Source: Pseudaminobacter soli (ex Li et al. 2025)
GTDB taxonomy: Bacteria; Pseudomonadota; Alphaproteobacteria; Rhizobiales; Rhizobiaceae
Assembly: GCF_029892515.1 (NCBI RefSeq)
Contig: NZ_JARXVF010000003.1
Location: 186,001-250,000, forward strand
Direction of reading: 5' to 3'
Length of the DNA: 64,000 bases
Part shown: positions 11,877 through 20,319 of the stretch, piece by piece
How the letters are laid out: each line of letters opens with the position of its first letter
Numbering within the stretch: the first letter of the stretch is position 1
The notes under the pieces: generated by a model
What the model saw: the letters and a program-made list of their open reading frames with translations, nothing else
Database searches by the model: none
Told to the model about the DNA's origin: nothing
Program-made: the position numbers and the translations under genes

Positions 11877-12749
11877 TCAGCGCTTGAGGTGCAGCGTCGC
11901 CCAGCCTTCGAGATGGATCGTGCGGACATGGGCAAAACCCTGGGCGACATAGGCCGCCAGCACCGCGTCGGCCTGCCGGTCAAGAATGCCCGAGAGCACC
12001 ACGGAACCGCCGGACGCCAGGTGTCGCGCAACGTCGGGGGCAAGCTCCATCAGCGGCCCGGCCAGAATGTTGGCGATGATCAGCTCGAACGGGCCACGCG
12101 CGGCAAAGACGGGGTGGTCGAAGCCGGTCGCGGTCTCCGTCTCGACATGGTCGGACACGCCGTTGAGGCGCACATTGTCGGCCGCAACCTCGGTGGCGAC
12201 CGGGTCGATGTCGGTCGCCAGCACAGGAATATGCGCAAGCTTGGCCACCGCGATGGCCAGCACCGCACTGCCGGTGCCGAGATCGAGAGCATTGCGCGGC
12301 TGCTTGGTGCGGACGACCTCTTCCAGCATTTCGAGGCAGCCCGAGGTGGTGCCGTGATGGCCGGTGCCGAAGGCCAGTCCGGCTTCTATTTCGATGGCCA
12401 GTTCGCCCTCGCGAGCCTCGTCGCGGTCGTGCGAGCCGTGCACGATGAAACCGCCGGCGCGGACGGGTTTCAGGCCTTCGAGCGATTTTGCCACCCAATC
12501 GATCTCGGGCAGCTTCTCGCGCCCGATTTCCTTGTCCAGCGAAAGCGCGGCCAGCACGTCGCGCACGCGGCGCTCGGCGTCGTCCACGTCGTCTTCGGCA
12601 TAGAGCGACACTTCCTGGATGTCGCGCTCCTCGTCCACTTCCAGCACGGCGATCGGAAGGCCGTCCTCCTCGAATTCTGCTTCGAGGGCGTCAAAGATGC
12701 GGGTCGCATCGGCGCGGCTGGCCGTCAGGTAAAGGCGTGTCTGGCTCAT
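11877..12749 (-). CDS. prmA: Ribosomal protein L11 methyltransferase PrmA
   Basis: SAM-dependent enzyme that trimethylates ribosomal protein L11. The N-terminal part (residues 1-100) is the L11-recognition domain. The catalytic domain carries [16 protein letters not shown], the SAM motif [18 protein letters not shown] and the NPPY-like [10 protein letters not shown] typical of PrmA. The length of 290 residues is normal. It lies downstream of the SCO1-like gene on the same strand. Confidence 0.95.
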   Translation of the reverse strand: MSQTRLYLTASRADATRIFDALEAEFEEDGLPIAVLEVDEERDIQEVSLYAEDDVDDAERRVRDVLAALSLDKEIGREKLPEIDWVAKSLEGLKPVRAGGFIVHGSHDRDEAREGELAIEIEAGLAFGTGHHGTTSGCLEMLEEVVRTKQPRNALDLGTGSAVLAIAVAKLAHIPVLATDIDPVATEVAADNVRLNGVSDHVETETATGFDHPVFAARGPFELIIANILAGPLMELAPDVARHLASGGSVVLSGILDRQADAVLAAYVAQGFAHVRTIHLEGWATLHLKR

Positions 12750-12765
12750 TTTGCCTCGCGATCGG

Positions 12766-12786
12766 AAAAAGCTGTTGCCGGCTTTT
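12766..12786 (-). terminator. Weak terminator after SCO1-like gene
   Basis: On the minus strand AAAAGC pairs with GCTTTT around an 8-base loop, continuing into a T run, starting 8 bp after the SCO1-like stop. The stem is only 6 bp. Confidence 0.3.
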
Positions 12787-12793
12787 GAACGTT

Positions 12794-13372
12794 TCAGCCC
12801 TTGGCTGCAAGACGTTTCAGCTTGGCAAGCGCCGTATCTCCGCTTTCGCCATAGGCGATGGTGCCGAAGAAGTCGCCCTTCTTGTCGAGCAGCAGCACCG
12901 AGGCGGTGTGGTCCATCGTGTAGTCACCGCCATCGAGTTGCACCTTGCGGGCGTAGATGCCGAAGGATTTGGCCATGGCCGCCACCTTGTCGGGCTCGCC
13001 GGTGATGCCGGTGATGCGGTTCGAAACGTTGGTGACGTAGGTGTTCATGGCCTCGGGCGTGTCGCGCTCGGGATCGATCGAGACGAAGTAGGCATTGATG
13101 TCCTTGCCTTCGTCGCCAAGCTTCTTCAGCCAGCCGTCAAGCTCGTAGAGGGTGGTCGGGCACACCTCGGGGCAGTGGGTGAAGCCGAAGAACACCGCCG
13201 AAGGATGGCCGCGGAAGGCCTGTTCGGTGATCGGCTGGCCCTGCTGGTCGATCAGCGCGAAGGGATTGCCGAAGGGCTCGCCGCTGTGGCGCGACTGATA
13301 CCAGTCGAGGGTCAGCCAGCCGACGCCGGCGGCCATGAGAACCAGGATGCCGACGAGAATGGAGCGCATCAT
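12794..13372 (-). CDS. SCO1/SenC family copper chaperone
   Basis: Membrane-anchored thioredoxin-fold protein that delivers copper or reduces cysteines during cytochrome c oxidase CuA assembly. From the ATG at 13372 (or the adjacent ATG at 13369) the product has about 192 residues: one N-terminal membrane helix ([17 protein letters not shown]), the copper motif CPEVC in [13 protein letters not shown], and the distal ligand His in [12 protein letters not shown]. The longer upstream frame lacks family similarity. Confidence 0.9.
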   Translation of the reverse strand: MMRSILVGILVLMAAGVGWLTLDWYQSRHSGEPFGNPFALIDQQGQPITEQAFRGHPSAVFFGFTHCPEVCPTTLYELDGWLKKLGDEGKDINAYFVSIDPERDTPEAMNTYVTNVSNRITGITGEPDKVAAMAKSFGIYARKVQLDGGDYTMDHTASVLLLDKKGDFFGTIAYGESGDTALAKLKRLAAKG

Positions 13373-13551
13373 GATATCGGTTTTCCCTATTGCGGACGCG
13401 GTGTTGGCTGATTGTACGCCGCAAACATAGTCGTCGGAATGCGGCTGAAAAAGGGGCCATGTTGCCGCTGTGCGCTGTCCTTGCTTGCAACCTTGCCGCC
13501 TAGCGCCCAACTTGTTGCCGACGACATCTCACAACTCTTCAGGAGGTCTTC

Positions 13552-14034
13552 ATGCGTCGGGCGCTTTTGGGTGCGGCTTTGCTGCTCGGTGCGGTTGCAC
13601 CAGCTGTGGCCGAGGAGGTGGGGCGCGTCGGCGTCGACTGGCTCGGCAACGACATCGTCGTCGAGGCGCTGAAGGACCCGAAAGTCGATGGCGTGACCTG
13701 CCATTTCTCCTATTTCGACCGGGGAATCGTCGATCGGCTACAGAAGGGCAACTGGTTCGAGAACCCGTCCAACTCTGCCATTTCCTGCCAGCAGACCGGA
13801 CCGATCACCATCGGCAAGATCGATATGGGCGAAGGCGGCGAGGAGGTTTTCAAGCAGGGCATCAGCCTGTTCTGGAAGAAGCAGGTCATCAAGCGCATCT
13901 ACGACAAGAAGAACGATACGCTGATCTATCTGTCCCATTCCCGCCAGGTGCAGAACGGCTCGGCCAAGATGGGCATCAGCACCGTGCCGCTCTACGGCCA
14001 GAACATCGTCTGGACCGACGGCAAGCCGAAATAG
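13552..14034 (+). CDS. creA: CreA family periplasmic protein
   Basis: Small exported protein of unknown molecular role. It starts after a strong AGGAGG (13541-13546) with a signal peptide ending about AVAEEV. The mature domain has the CreA hallmarks DWLGNDIVVEALKDP, VTCHFSYFDRG with paired Cys, and ISLFWKKQVIKRIYD. The length of 160 residues matches the family. It is divergent from the SCO1-like gene. Confidence 0.88.
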   Translation: MRRALLGAALLLGAVAPAVAEEVGRVGVDWLGNDIVVEALKDPKVDGVTCHFSYFDRGIVDRLQKGNWFENPSNSAISCQQTGPITIGKIDMGEGGEEVFKQGISLFWKKQVIKRIYDKKNDTLIYLSHSRQVQNGSAKMGISTVPLYGQNIVWTDGKPK

Positions 14035-14078
14035 CGGGGGCGCTTGCGGGGCGGGGCAGGGCAGCGTAAAGCGCGAAC

Positions 14079-14714
14079 ATGGACCCCGCACTTCGCTTCA
14101 AGGACTCCGAGCCGCGCATTCATCCGACGGCTGAGCTGAAATCCTGCCGCCTCGGCCGCTATGCCATCGTCGGCGAGCGGGTGATCCTGCGCGAGGTGAC
14201 GGTCGGCGATTTTTCCTATTTCGAACGGCACGCCGAGGCGATCTACACAACCATCGGCAAGTTCTGCTCGATCGCAGCCAATACGCGCATCAACGCACTC
14301 GAACATCCGATCGAGCGCCTGACCACGCATAAGCTGACCTATCGCCCCAACGAATATTTCCGCTATCTCGGCGTCAACCAGGAATTCAAGGCTCGTCGCA
14401 AGGCCAAGCCCGTCACGATTGGCAACGACGTCTGGATCGGCCATGGCGCGGTGATCATGCCGGGCGTGACCATCGGCAACGGCGCGGTGGTGGGCGCGAA
14501 TGCGGTGGTGACTCGCGACGTCGCGCCCTATGAGATCGTCGCCGGTGTGCCGGCGCGTAATAAACGGCTGCGCTTTGCGCCCGAAATCATCGTGCGCATC
14601 GAGGCGCTGGCCTGGTGGGACTGGCAGCTAGACAGGCTGGCCGACGCCATTCCGGATATGCAGGCCATGCCTATCGAAGCTTTTCTCGACCGCTGGGAAA
14701 ACCGCGCGGACTGA
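14079..14714 (+). CDS. Hexapeptide-repeat acetyltransferase, phosphonate-associated type
   Basis: Left-handed beta-helix acyltransferase. Imperfect hexapeptide repeats run through the middle and include the catalytic-type His in LEHPIERLTTHKLTYR and IGNDVWIGHGAVIMPGV. The FKARRKAKPV insertion and the C-terminal WWDWQLDRL match the transferase family often encoded in C-P lyase (phn) clusters. No phn genes adjoin it here, so the substrate is unknown; a chloramphenicol-acetyltransferase-like label is the alternative. Confidence 0.75.
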   Translation: MDPALRFKDSEPRIHPTAELKSCRLGRYAIVGERVILREVTVGDFSYFERHAEAIYTTIGKFCSIAANTRINALEHPIERLTTHKLTYRPNEYFRYLGVNQEFKARRKAKPVTIGNDVWIGHGAVIMPGVTIGNGAVVGANAVVTRDVAPYEIVAGVPARNKRLRFAPEIIVRIEALAWWDWQLDRLADAIPDMQAMPIEAFLDRWENRAD

Positions 14715-14766
14715 AGTCCGCCTTTCCTTTCGGGTTCGCCAGGGCAGGGTGCGCTGTCCGATTACG

Positions 14767-14807
14767 AAAAACCCCCTCCGCCTGCGGGGGAACAAGGCGG
14801 AAGGGGT
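14767..14807 (-). terminator. Rho-independent terminator of the candidate small RNA
   Basis: GC-rich 12-bp stem with one mismatch and a run of five T on the minus strand only. The plus strand has no T run after the stem, so it does not terminate the upstream acyltransferase gene. Confidence 0.65.
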
Positions 14808-14864
14808 CGTAACCGCTGGGAAGCGGGGGGCAGACTTTCGCCTGCACGAGGAAGTTACTTTAGG
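14767..14864 (-). ncRNA. Candidate minus-strand small RNA
   Basis: The 339-bp gap between two plus-strand genes holds three consecutive hairpins on the minus strand. The first is GCAGGC-GAAA-GTCTGC (14845-14830). The second is CCGCT-TCCC-AGCGG (14826-14813). The third is a 12-bp near-perfect stem (14807-14796 with 14782-14771) followed by a T run (14771-14767). The 5' end is estimated from a TATTTA box at 14876-14871; no good -35 was found. No coding frame fits. I know no family match. The rest of the gap (14865-15053) shows nothing else. Confidence 0.45.
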
Positions 14865-15053
14865 AACTTATAAATACTCGTAAAAGTGGTATTCTATTTG
14901 TAGCTGCATCGGGTTGTTCGCGGCGGAGGGCGCAGATGGCGCGCCTGTTAGCCTGAATTACGGACCCGCTTCCGCCGCATTTCCCAAAAAGCATGACCGT
15001 CTTGCTTGACGCGCGAAACGCGCGGCGCGATTTTCTTGTCGCTAGGAGATGCG

Positions 15054-15335
15054 ATGACCGACTGGCTCGAAATCCTGCGCAAGCAGACGGAAACCTGCTC
15101 CGCAATGCGCAAGGAAGTGCCCAAGATGCTCGCCAATCCCGACATCGTCGAGGACCAGGTGAAGGCCCTGTACATGGCGCTGGAGGAGCAGGTCCAGTTC
15201 GTCGAGCAGCTGGCGCGCACGCTCGAGGACAACGACTATGATTTCGACGTGGTCAAGGCCGCGGAGGAGCTGGAGGAGTATTACGCCGACCTCGCCGCAG
15301 TGGCTGCCGAAAAGCTGAAGCGCCTCATGGGCTGA
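15054..15335 (+). CDS. Small helical protein of unknown function
   Basis: Protein of 93 residues starting at an ATG with TAGGAG (15043-15048) at good distance; a longer in-frame start at 15006 has no such site. It is strongly charged and predicted helical (EEQVQFVEQLARTLEDND and ELEEYYADLAAVAAEKLKR), with no signal peptide or membrane segment. I do not recognise a family. The clean ribosome binding site and coding-like composition support a real gene. Confidence 0.65.
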   Translation: MTDWLEILRKQTETCSAMRKEVPKMLANPDIVEDQVKALYMALEEQVQFVEQLARTLEDNDYDFDVVKAAEELEEYYADLAAVAAEKLKRLMG

Positions 15336-15396
15336 CCCGTTTTCCGGTTGGAATCAGCCCATGTCGTGTCGGTTGGGGCACCTCAGCGGAGAGGCG

Positions 15397-15804
15397 TTAC
15401 TTGCGCCCCGCGTCCAGCTCGCGAAAGCGATCAATCTCCGGCCGATCGCCGAAATCCTCCAGTTCGAATATGCGTCGGATTTCGATCTCGCCGTCTCCCA
15501 CATGCGGATTGGGGAAGCGGCTCGCCCATTCGCGCGCTTCCTCTTCGGACTTCACGTTGATGATGGTGTAGCCGGCGATCAGTTCCTTGGTTTCGGTGAA
15601 TGGGCCGTCGACCACGGTTTTCCTGCCGTCCGACCATTTTATGCGCCAGCCCTTCGAGCTGGGCTGCAGGCCGCTGGCATCCACCAGAACGCCGGCCTGG
15701 GCAAGCTGCTCGTGATAACCCGCCATGGCCGACAACAACTCTTCGCCGGGCATCACGCCGGCTTCCGAATCCTTGCTGGCCTTCACCACGATCATGTAAC
15801 GCAT
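15397..15804 (-). CDS. YCII-related domain protein
   Basis: Small ferredoxin-like alpha+beta protein of the YCII/DGPF family, of unconfirmed activity. Typical features are the MRYMIVVKA start, the DGPFTETKELIAGYTIINV motif (DGPF plus KE) and the EIRRIFELEDF ending. The ATG at 15804 lies seven bases after AAGGAG; the ATG at 15810 is too close to it. In rhizobia such genes often accompany ECF sigma factors, but none is adjacent here. Confidence 0.88.
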   Translation of the reverse strand: MRYMIVVKASKDSEAGVMPGEELLSAMAGYHEQLAQAGVLVDASGLQPSSKGWRIKWSDGRKTVVDGPFTETKELIAGYTIINVKSEEEAREWASRFPNPHVGDGEIEIRRIFELEDFGDRPEIDRFRELDAGRK

Positions 15805-15910
15805 TCTCATACTCCTTCCGTTCGCGCATCAACCATTCGGCGCGCCATGCCCGCATGACGAACGATAGGGGCTTGAGCCGACATTCGGGAAACGAAACTC
15901 TCCCGCACCC

Positions 15911-18421
15911 TCACGCCGCCGTCACGAAACTATCGATCACCCGCTTTTGTCCGGCCTTGTCGAAATCGATGGTCAGCTTGTTGCCGTCGATGCTCGCCAC
16001 ATTACCGTTGCCAAACTTCTGGTGGAACACACGGTCGCCGACCTTGAAGGGCGAGGGGGTATCGGCCACCGATTTGGCGACGAGTTCGCCCTCTATGGTC
16101 CGGCCCTTCACCGAGCCGCGACCGGCGCCGTAGCCGGAATCGGTCTCGCCATAGCCAACGCGCTCGACATGGTGGCCGGAGCGCGAGCCCCAGTTGCGGT
16201 CGGTCGCCTCGTTGCGGTTTTGCTGCGCGCGCTGCCAGCCGGGGGTGGCATAGGTGTTGGAGAAGGACTTTTGGTCCGAGCCGATGCTGTCGAAGCGCGA
16301 GGCGCCGTAAGGGTTCTGGCGGCCGCCATAGCCACCACCATATCCGCCAAAGCTGTCGCTGGCCTCGGCCACCTCCACATGCGCTTCCGGCAGCTCGTCC
16401 AGGAAGCGCGAGGGAATCGTCGACTGCCACAGGCCGTGGATGCGGCGGTTGGAGACGAACCAGATGTGCAGGTTCTTCTTCGCCCGGGTGAGGCCGACAT
16501 AGGCAAGCCGCCGCTCTTCCTCGAGCCCGGAGCGGCCACCTTCATCCAGTGAGCGCTGGTGCGGGAACAGGCCTTCCTCCCAGCCCGGCAGGAACACGGT
16601 CTCGAATTCGAGGCCCTTGGCCGAGTGCAGCGTCATGATGGTGACGGCATCGAGCTCTTCGTTCTGCTCGCTGTCCATGACCAGCGCGACATGCTCCAGG
16701 AACGAGCGCAGCGACTCGTAATCCTCCATGGAGCGGATGAGCTCCTTCAGGTTTTCGAGCCGGCCCGGCGCTTCGGCCGAGCGGTCGTTCTTCCACATGT
16801 CGGTGTAGCCGCTCTCTTCAAGAATGGTCTCGGCAAGCTCGGTGTGCGACGTGTTGTCGAGCGCCTTTTGCCAGCGCTCGAAATTGGCGGCCACCTCGCG
16901 CAGGGCCGCGCGCGGCTTGGGCTTCAGCTCGTCGCTTTCGGCAAGCTTTGCCGCGGCTTCCAGCATGGGAATGCGCAGGGCGCGCGCCGTGTCGTGGATC
17001 TGGCGGATGGCTGCTTCGCCAAGCCCCCGCTTGGGCACATTGACGATGCGCTCGAAGGCGAGGTCGTCGGCCGGCTGCGCGACGACGCGGAAATAGGCCA
17101 TGGCGTCGCGGATTTCCTGGCGCTCGTAGAAGCGCGGGCCGCCGACGACGCGGTAGTTGAGACCGAGCGTGACGAAACGGTCTTCGAACTCGCGCATCTG
17201 GAACGAGGCGCGCACGAGGATGGCCATGTCGTTGAGCGCATGGCCCTTGCGCTGCAGCTGCTCGATCTCCTCGCCAACGGCACGGGCTTCCTCTTCCGAA
17301 TCCCAGGCGGCGTGGACGTTTACCTTGGCGTCGTCCGGATTGGCGATGTCGGTGAACAGCGTCTTGCCGAGCCGGCCTTCATTGTTGGCAATGAGATGCG
17401 AGGCGGCGCCGAGGATATGGGCGGTGGAGCGGTAGTTGCGCTCCAGCCGGATGACGACGGCGCCGGGAAAATCCTTGTCGAAGCGGAGGATGTTGTCTAC
17501 CTCCGCACCGCGCCAGCCATAGATCGACTGGTCGTCGTCGCCCACGCAGCAGACGTTCTTCTGGCCCGGGCCGCCGGTTTCCTGCGCGAGCAGACGCAGC
17601 CACATATATTGCGCGGTGTTGGTGTCCTGATACTCGTCGACGAGGATGTATTTGAACCGGCGGTGATATTCCTTCAGCACATCGGGGTGCGCACGGAAGA
17701 TGCGGATCGGGTGGCAGAGCAGGTCGCCGAAGTCGCAGGCGTTCAGCGTCTGCAGCCGGTCCTGATAGGCCTTGTAGAGCTCGCGGCCCTTGCCGTTGGC
17801 GAAGGCGCGGGCGTCGCCCTCCGGGATGTCGGCGGGGCCGAGGCCCTTGTTTTTCCACGCGTCGATCATCATGGCGAACTGGCGCGGCGGCCAGCGCTTG
17901 TCGTCCAGCCCCTCGGCCTGGATGAGCTGCTTGATGAGACGGATGACGTCGTCGGTGTCGAGGATCGTGAAGTCCGAACGCAGGCCGGCAAGCTCGGCAT
18001 GGCGGCGAAGCATCTTGACGCCGATGGAGTGGAAGGTGCCGAGCCAGGGCATGCCCTCGACGGCTTCGCCCACCAGCAGGCCGATGCGCTGCTTCATCTC
18101 GCGCGCGGCCTTGTTGGTGAAGGTCACGGCCAGGATCTGGCTCGGGAAAGCGCGGCCGAGGCTAAGGATATGCGCGATGCGGGTGGTCAGCACGCGCGTC
18201 TTGCCGGTGCCGGCGCCGGCAAGCACCAAAACTGGGCCTTCGGTGGTTTCGACCGCAAGCCGCTGCTCGTCATTGAGGCCCTTCAGATAGTCGGGCGCGG
18301 AGGACTTGCGCGCGGCCATGGCGCGGGCTGCGATGCCGCCGGGCTGAGGCGCGCCTGCAGGGCGCGGAGCGGACGCACCGGGCTCGTCGAAGAAGGGGAT
18401 GTCGTCGGGAGAATCTGACAT
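15911..18421 (-). CDS. uvrD: ATP-dependent DNA helicase UvrD/PcrA
   Basis: Superfamily 1A 3'-5' helicase for excision and mismatch repair. From the ATG at 18421 (MSDSPDDIPFFDEPG) the protein has 836 residues with motif I VLAGAGTGKTRVLTTRI, motif Ia TFTNKAAREMKQRI, motif II LVDEYQDTN, motif III GDDDQSIYGWRGA, motif IV LERNYRS and motif VI YVGLTRAKK. The C-terminus ends in a PcrA-like Tudor domain (VGDRVFHQKFGNGNVASIDG). The frame runs open to 18634, but that part lacks helicase similarity. Confidence 0.94.
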   Translation of the reverse strand: MSDSPDDIPFFDEPGASAPRPAGAPQPGGIAARAMAARKSSAPDYLKGLNDEQRLAVETTEGPVLVLAGAGTGKTRVLTTRIAHILSLGRAFPSQILAVTFTNKAAREMKQRIGLLVGEAVEGMPWLGTFHSIGVKMLRRHAELAGLRSDFTILDTDDVIRLIKQLIQAEGLDDKRWPPRQFAMMIDAWKNKGLGPADIPEGDARAFANGKGRELYKAYQDRLQTLNACDFGDLLCHPIRIFRAHPDVLKEYHRRFKYILVDEYQDTNTAQYMWLRLLAQETGGPGQKNVCCVGDDDQSIYGWRGAEVDNILRFDKDFPGAVVIRLERNYRSTAHILGAASHLIANNEGRLGKTLFTDIANPDDAKVNVHAAWDSEEEARAVGEEIEQLQRKGHALNDMAILVRASFQMREFEDRFVTLGLNYRVVGGPRFYERQEIRDAMAYFRVVAQPADDLAFERIVNVPKRGLGEAAIRQIHDTARALRIPMLEAAAKLAESDELKPKPRAALREVAANFERWQKALDNTSHTELAETILEESGYTDMWKNDRSAEAPGRLENLKELIRSMEDYESLRSFLEHVALVMDSEQNEELDAVTIMTLHSAKGLEFETVFLPGWEEGLFPHQRSLDEGGRSGLEEERRLAYVGLTRAKKNLHIWFVSNRRIHGLWQSTIPSRFLDELPEAHVEVAEASDSFGGYGGGYGGRQNPYGASRFDSIGSDQKSFSNTYATPGWQRAQQNRNEATDRNWGSRSGHHVERVGYGETDSGYGAGRGSVKGRTIEGELVAKSVADTPSPFKVGDRVFHQKFGNGNVASIDGNKLTIDFDKAGQKRVIDSFVTAA

Positions 18422-18577
18422 TTCCACCGAATGTAGTGATTCGGGGCCGAAAGGCCAGCTATGTTGCCGTTTTGTGCCCATGCTTCGGCCACCCGAGGGC
18501 GGTTGCGCCCTTGATTGCCGAAGGGTTGGCTGTAGCGATACAGTCGCAAGATCAGTTTTGCCAGGGGGAGGCACACG

Positions 18578-18925
18578 GTGCGGACGGTCGACACGATCTT
18601 CGGGATTCTGCTGCTGATTGGCGCCATCCTGCACAGCTACGGCACCTTTATCGGCTATGCGCCGGGCTCGGAGATATTTGTCTGGTCGCTCGCGGGCTCG
18701 CTGGCGGCTGCGCTCATCGCGGTGCTTAATCTCCTCCGCAGTCGGCGGCCCGCCGATCGGCCGCTCGCCTGGATATGCCTGGTTTCAAGCCTGTGCTGGG
18801 TGGGAGTGGCGCTGGCCTTCGGTCGGGCGATCGGCAATATAGCCGACCCCCGCGTGCTGTGGCATGCCGTTGCAGCGCTGGTTCTGGCCGGCTTTAGCCT
18901 GCGAACGCTTATGGGACGAGCATAG
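18578..18925 (+). CDS. Small four-helix membrane protein
   Basis: Protein of 115 residues from a GTG start, with GGGGGAG (18564-18570) upstream. Four hydrophobic stretches are evident (TIFGILLLIGAILHS; FVWSLAGSLAAALIAVL; WICLVSSLCWVGVALAFG; VLWHAVAALVLAGFSL). It is divergent from uvrD with a 156-bp spacer. No family is recognised. Confidence 0.65.
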   Translation: MRTVDTIFGILLLIGAILHSYGTFIGYAPGSEIFVWSLAGSLAAALIAVLNLLRSRRPADRPLAWICLVSSLCWVGVALAFGRAIGNIADPRVLWHAVAALVLAGFSLRTLMGRA

Positions 18926-18990
18926 GCGCCCCCAGCGCAGGGCGCCGGGCGGCGCGGGCAACATTTCACACGCAACTGAAGGCCGCGTCG

Positions 18991-19443
18991 CTAGTGGTTC
19001 AGCCCGAGTTGGCCCTTCAACCCGGGCACGGCGTCCACGATTTCCTTGATCGCGTCCGGGCCGGCGGCGATTTTCGCCTGTTGCAGCAGGGTTTCGGTTG
19101 CCTGTTTGATCTGGTCGGGCTCGAGACCGCTGGCGCGAAGCTGTGCGATGCCGTTGACCAGCGCGCTGGCCTTCTCGCCCAGGAGCCCGCCGAGGGCGGA
19201 ACTGATCGAGCCGAGAAGGCCGCCGCCGCCATTGGCGCCCTGGGCCATCACATCGTAGCTGTGGGCGAGATCTTCCGCCCCCGGTACGCTGTTGAACAAC
19301 CCCGCGATCCGACTATCACCCGCCTCGTATTCGAGCACGGATAGGATGGTGCCAACTGCCATTTCCGTCTTGGTCGGATCGAGGCCCGTTTTGGCCGAAA
19401 CCGTGTTTATGATGTCCTGTGCGTTCATGGACATGCCGCTCAT
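18991..19443 (-). CDS. DUF2780-like protein of unknown function
   Basis: Protein of 150 residues with helical ends, a Gly-rich centre (AQGANGGGGLLGSISSALGG) and the ending EIVDAVPGLKGQLGL, which recalls DUF2780 proteins (uncertain). The ATG overlaps the stop of the upstream secreted-protein gene in an ATGA, so translation is probably coupled. No signal peptide is visible. Confidence 0.7.
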   Translation of the reverse strand: MSGMSMNAQDIINTVSAKTGLDPTKTEMAVGTILSVLEYEAGDSRIAGLFNSVPGAEDLAHSYDVMAQGANGGGGLLGSISSALGGLLGEKASALVNGIAQLRASGLEPDQIKQATETLLQQAKIAAGPDAIKEIVDAVPGLKGQLGLNH

Positions 19444-19979
19444 TGCGTCTTCTGGGTCTTCAGGCGCACGTCGCAGGCCTTCCAATAATCTCGCCATCCT
19501 TGGCCGGACTGGACCTTGCCGGCCGCCTTGTCGGCCTTCCACTCGGCCTTGCATTCATGCACGCGCTGCCGGAAGCCCATTTCACGCGGGTGCTTCATCG
19601 GTGCGCCGCCGGGGGTAGCCGTGTTGGTTTCGGCCGCATACTGAAACCGGGCTTCAGGGTAGCCGGTGGCCATGGCCTGCTTCTCGGTCGATTGCGGCGC
19701 GGCAGGCGCCGGGGCGGAAGAGGGCGACTTGCTTGGCGCCGGCGCCTTGGACGGTGCGGTGTTGGTGCCCTTCATGGACACGCTGCAGCTGTGAAGGAAT
19801 TGCGGCCAGGTCTGACCGTGCAAGGTGTTGGCCTTCTTGGCTGCTTCATATTTCGCGCTGCACGCCTTGGTGACTGTCTGCGCGGCGCCCGTGTTGGCGG
19901 CAAAGCCGTGGGAGGGGAGGGCCAGGAATGCTGCACCGAGCGAAAGGGCGCTCACTGATATCAAGGTCTTGAAGGTCAT
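19440..19979 (-). CDS. Secreted protein with duplicated Cys motif
   Basis: Protein of 179 residues with a clear signal peptide (LISVSALSLGAAFLALPSHGFA). It carries two copies of a roughly 27-residue motif: Cys40 to Cys65 containing GQTWPQFLHSC, and Cys143 to Cys169 containing GQGWRDYWKAC. A Pro/Ser/Ala-rich linker separates them (about residues 73-98). Each copy keeps Cys, an aromatic, AAK/ADK and GQ-x-W before the second Cys, suggesting one disulfide per copy in the periplasm. GGAGGAG precedes the ATG. Function unknown. Confidence 0.75.
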   Translation of the reverse strand: MTFKTLISVSALSLGAAFLALPSHGFAANTGAAQTVTKACSAKYEAAKKANTLHGQTWPQFLHSCSVSMKGTNTAPSKAPAPSKSPSSAPAPAAPQSTEKQAMATGYPEARFQYAAETNTATPGGAPMKHPREMGFRQRVHECKAEWKADKAAGKVQSGQGWRDYWKACDVRLKTQKTQ

Positions 19980-20319
19980 GGGATTTACTCCTCCTTCGTT
20001 GACGTTGTCTCGTCTTGCGGGCGCAGGCAGTCCGCGCCGGCACGGGACGCGCCTGTGGAGGCATCGGAATGCGCCAGTGGTCGCCGATCGAGCGCGGCAA
20101 ACTCGCTGCCGGCAAGGCGAAGCCTGCGTCTAAAGGCTGTTCCTGACTTGTGGCGCCATGCGCTGGCGAACAGGCCTTGACGAAAATTTGATGCTCCGAG
20201 CGGTTGCATCTCCTGCGTGCAGACGGGGACACTGTTGGCAACTTTCACCCGGGCTGTACTGGACCCTTCCGGCCATGCACTTATCTTGCCCTCTGGGAAA
20301 GAGAGGAAGGAGGACGACG
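19980..20319. other. Divergent intergenic region without a recognised gene
   Basis: These 340 bp separate the secreted-protein gene (minus) from the dienelactone hydrolase gene (plus). They must hold both promoters, but I see no convincing -35/-10 pair, operator or terminator. The open frames crossing it lack a ribosome binding site and plausible protein composition. Confidence 0.5.

Noticed and set aside
16559-18418. 619-codon plus-strand frame opposite uvrD
   Set aside because: It is the antisense shadow of a helicase with all motifs intact.
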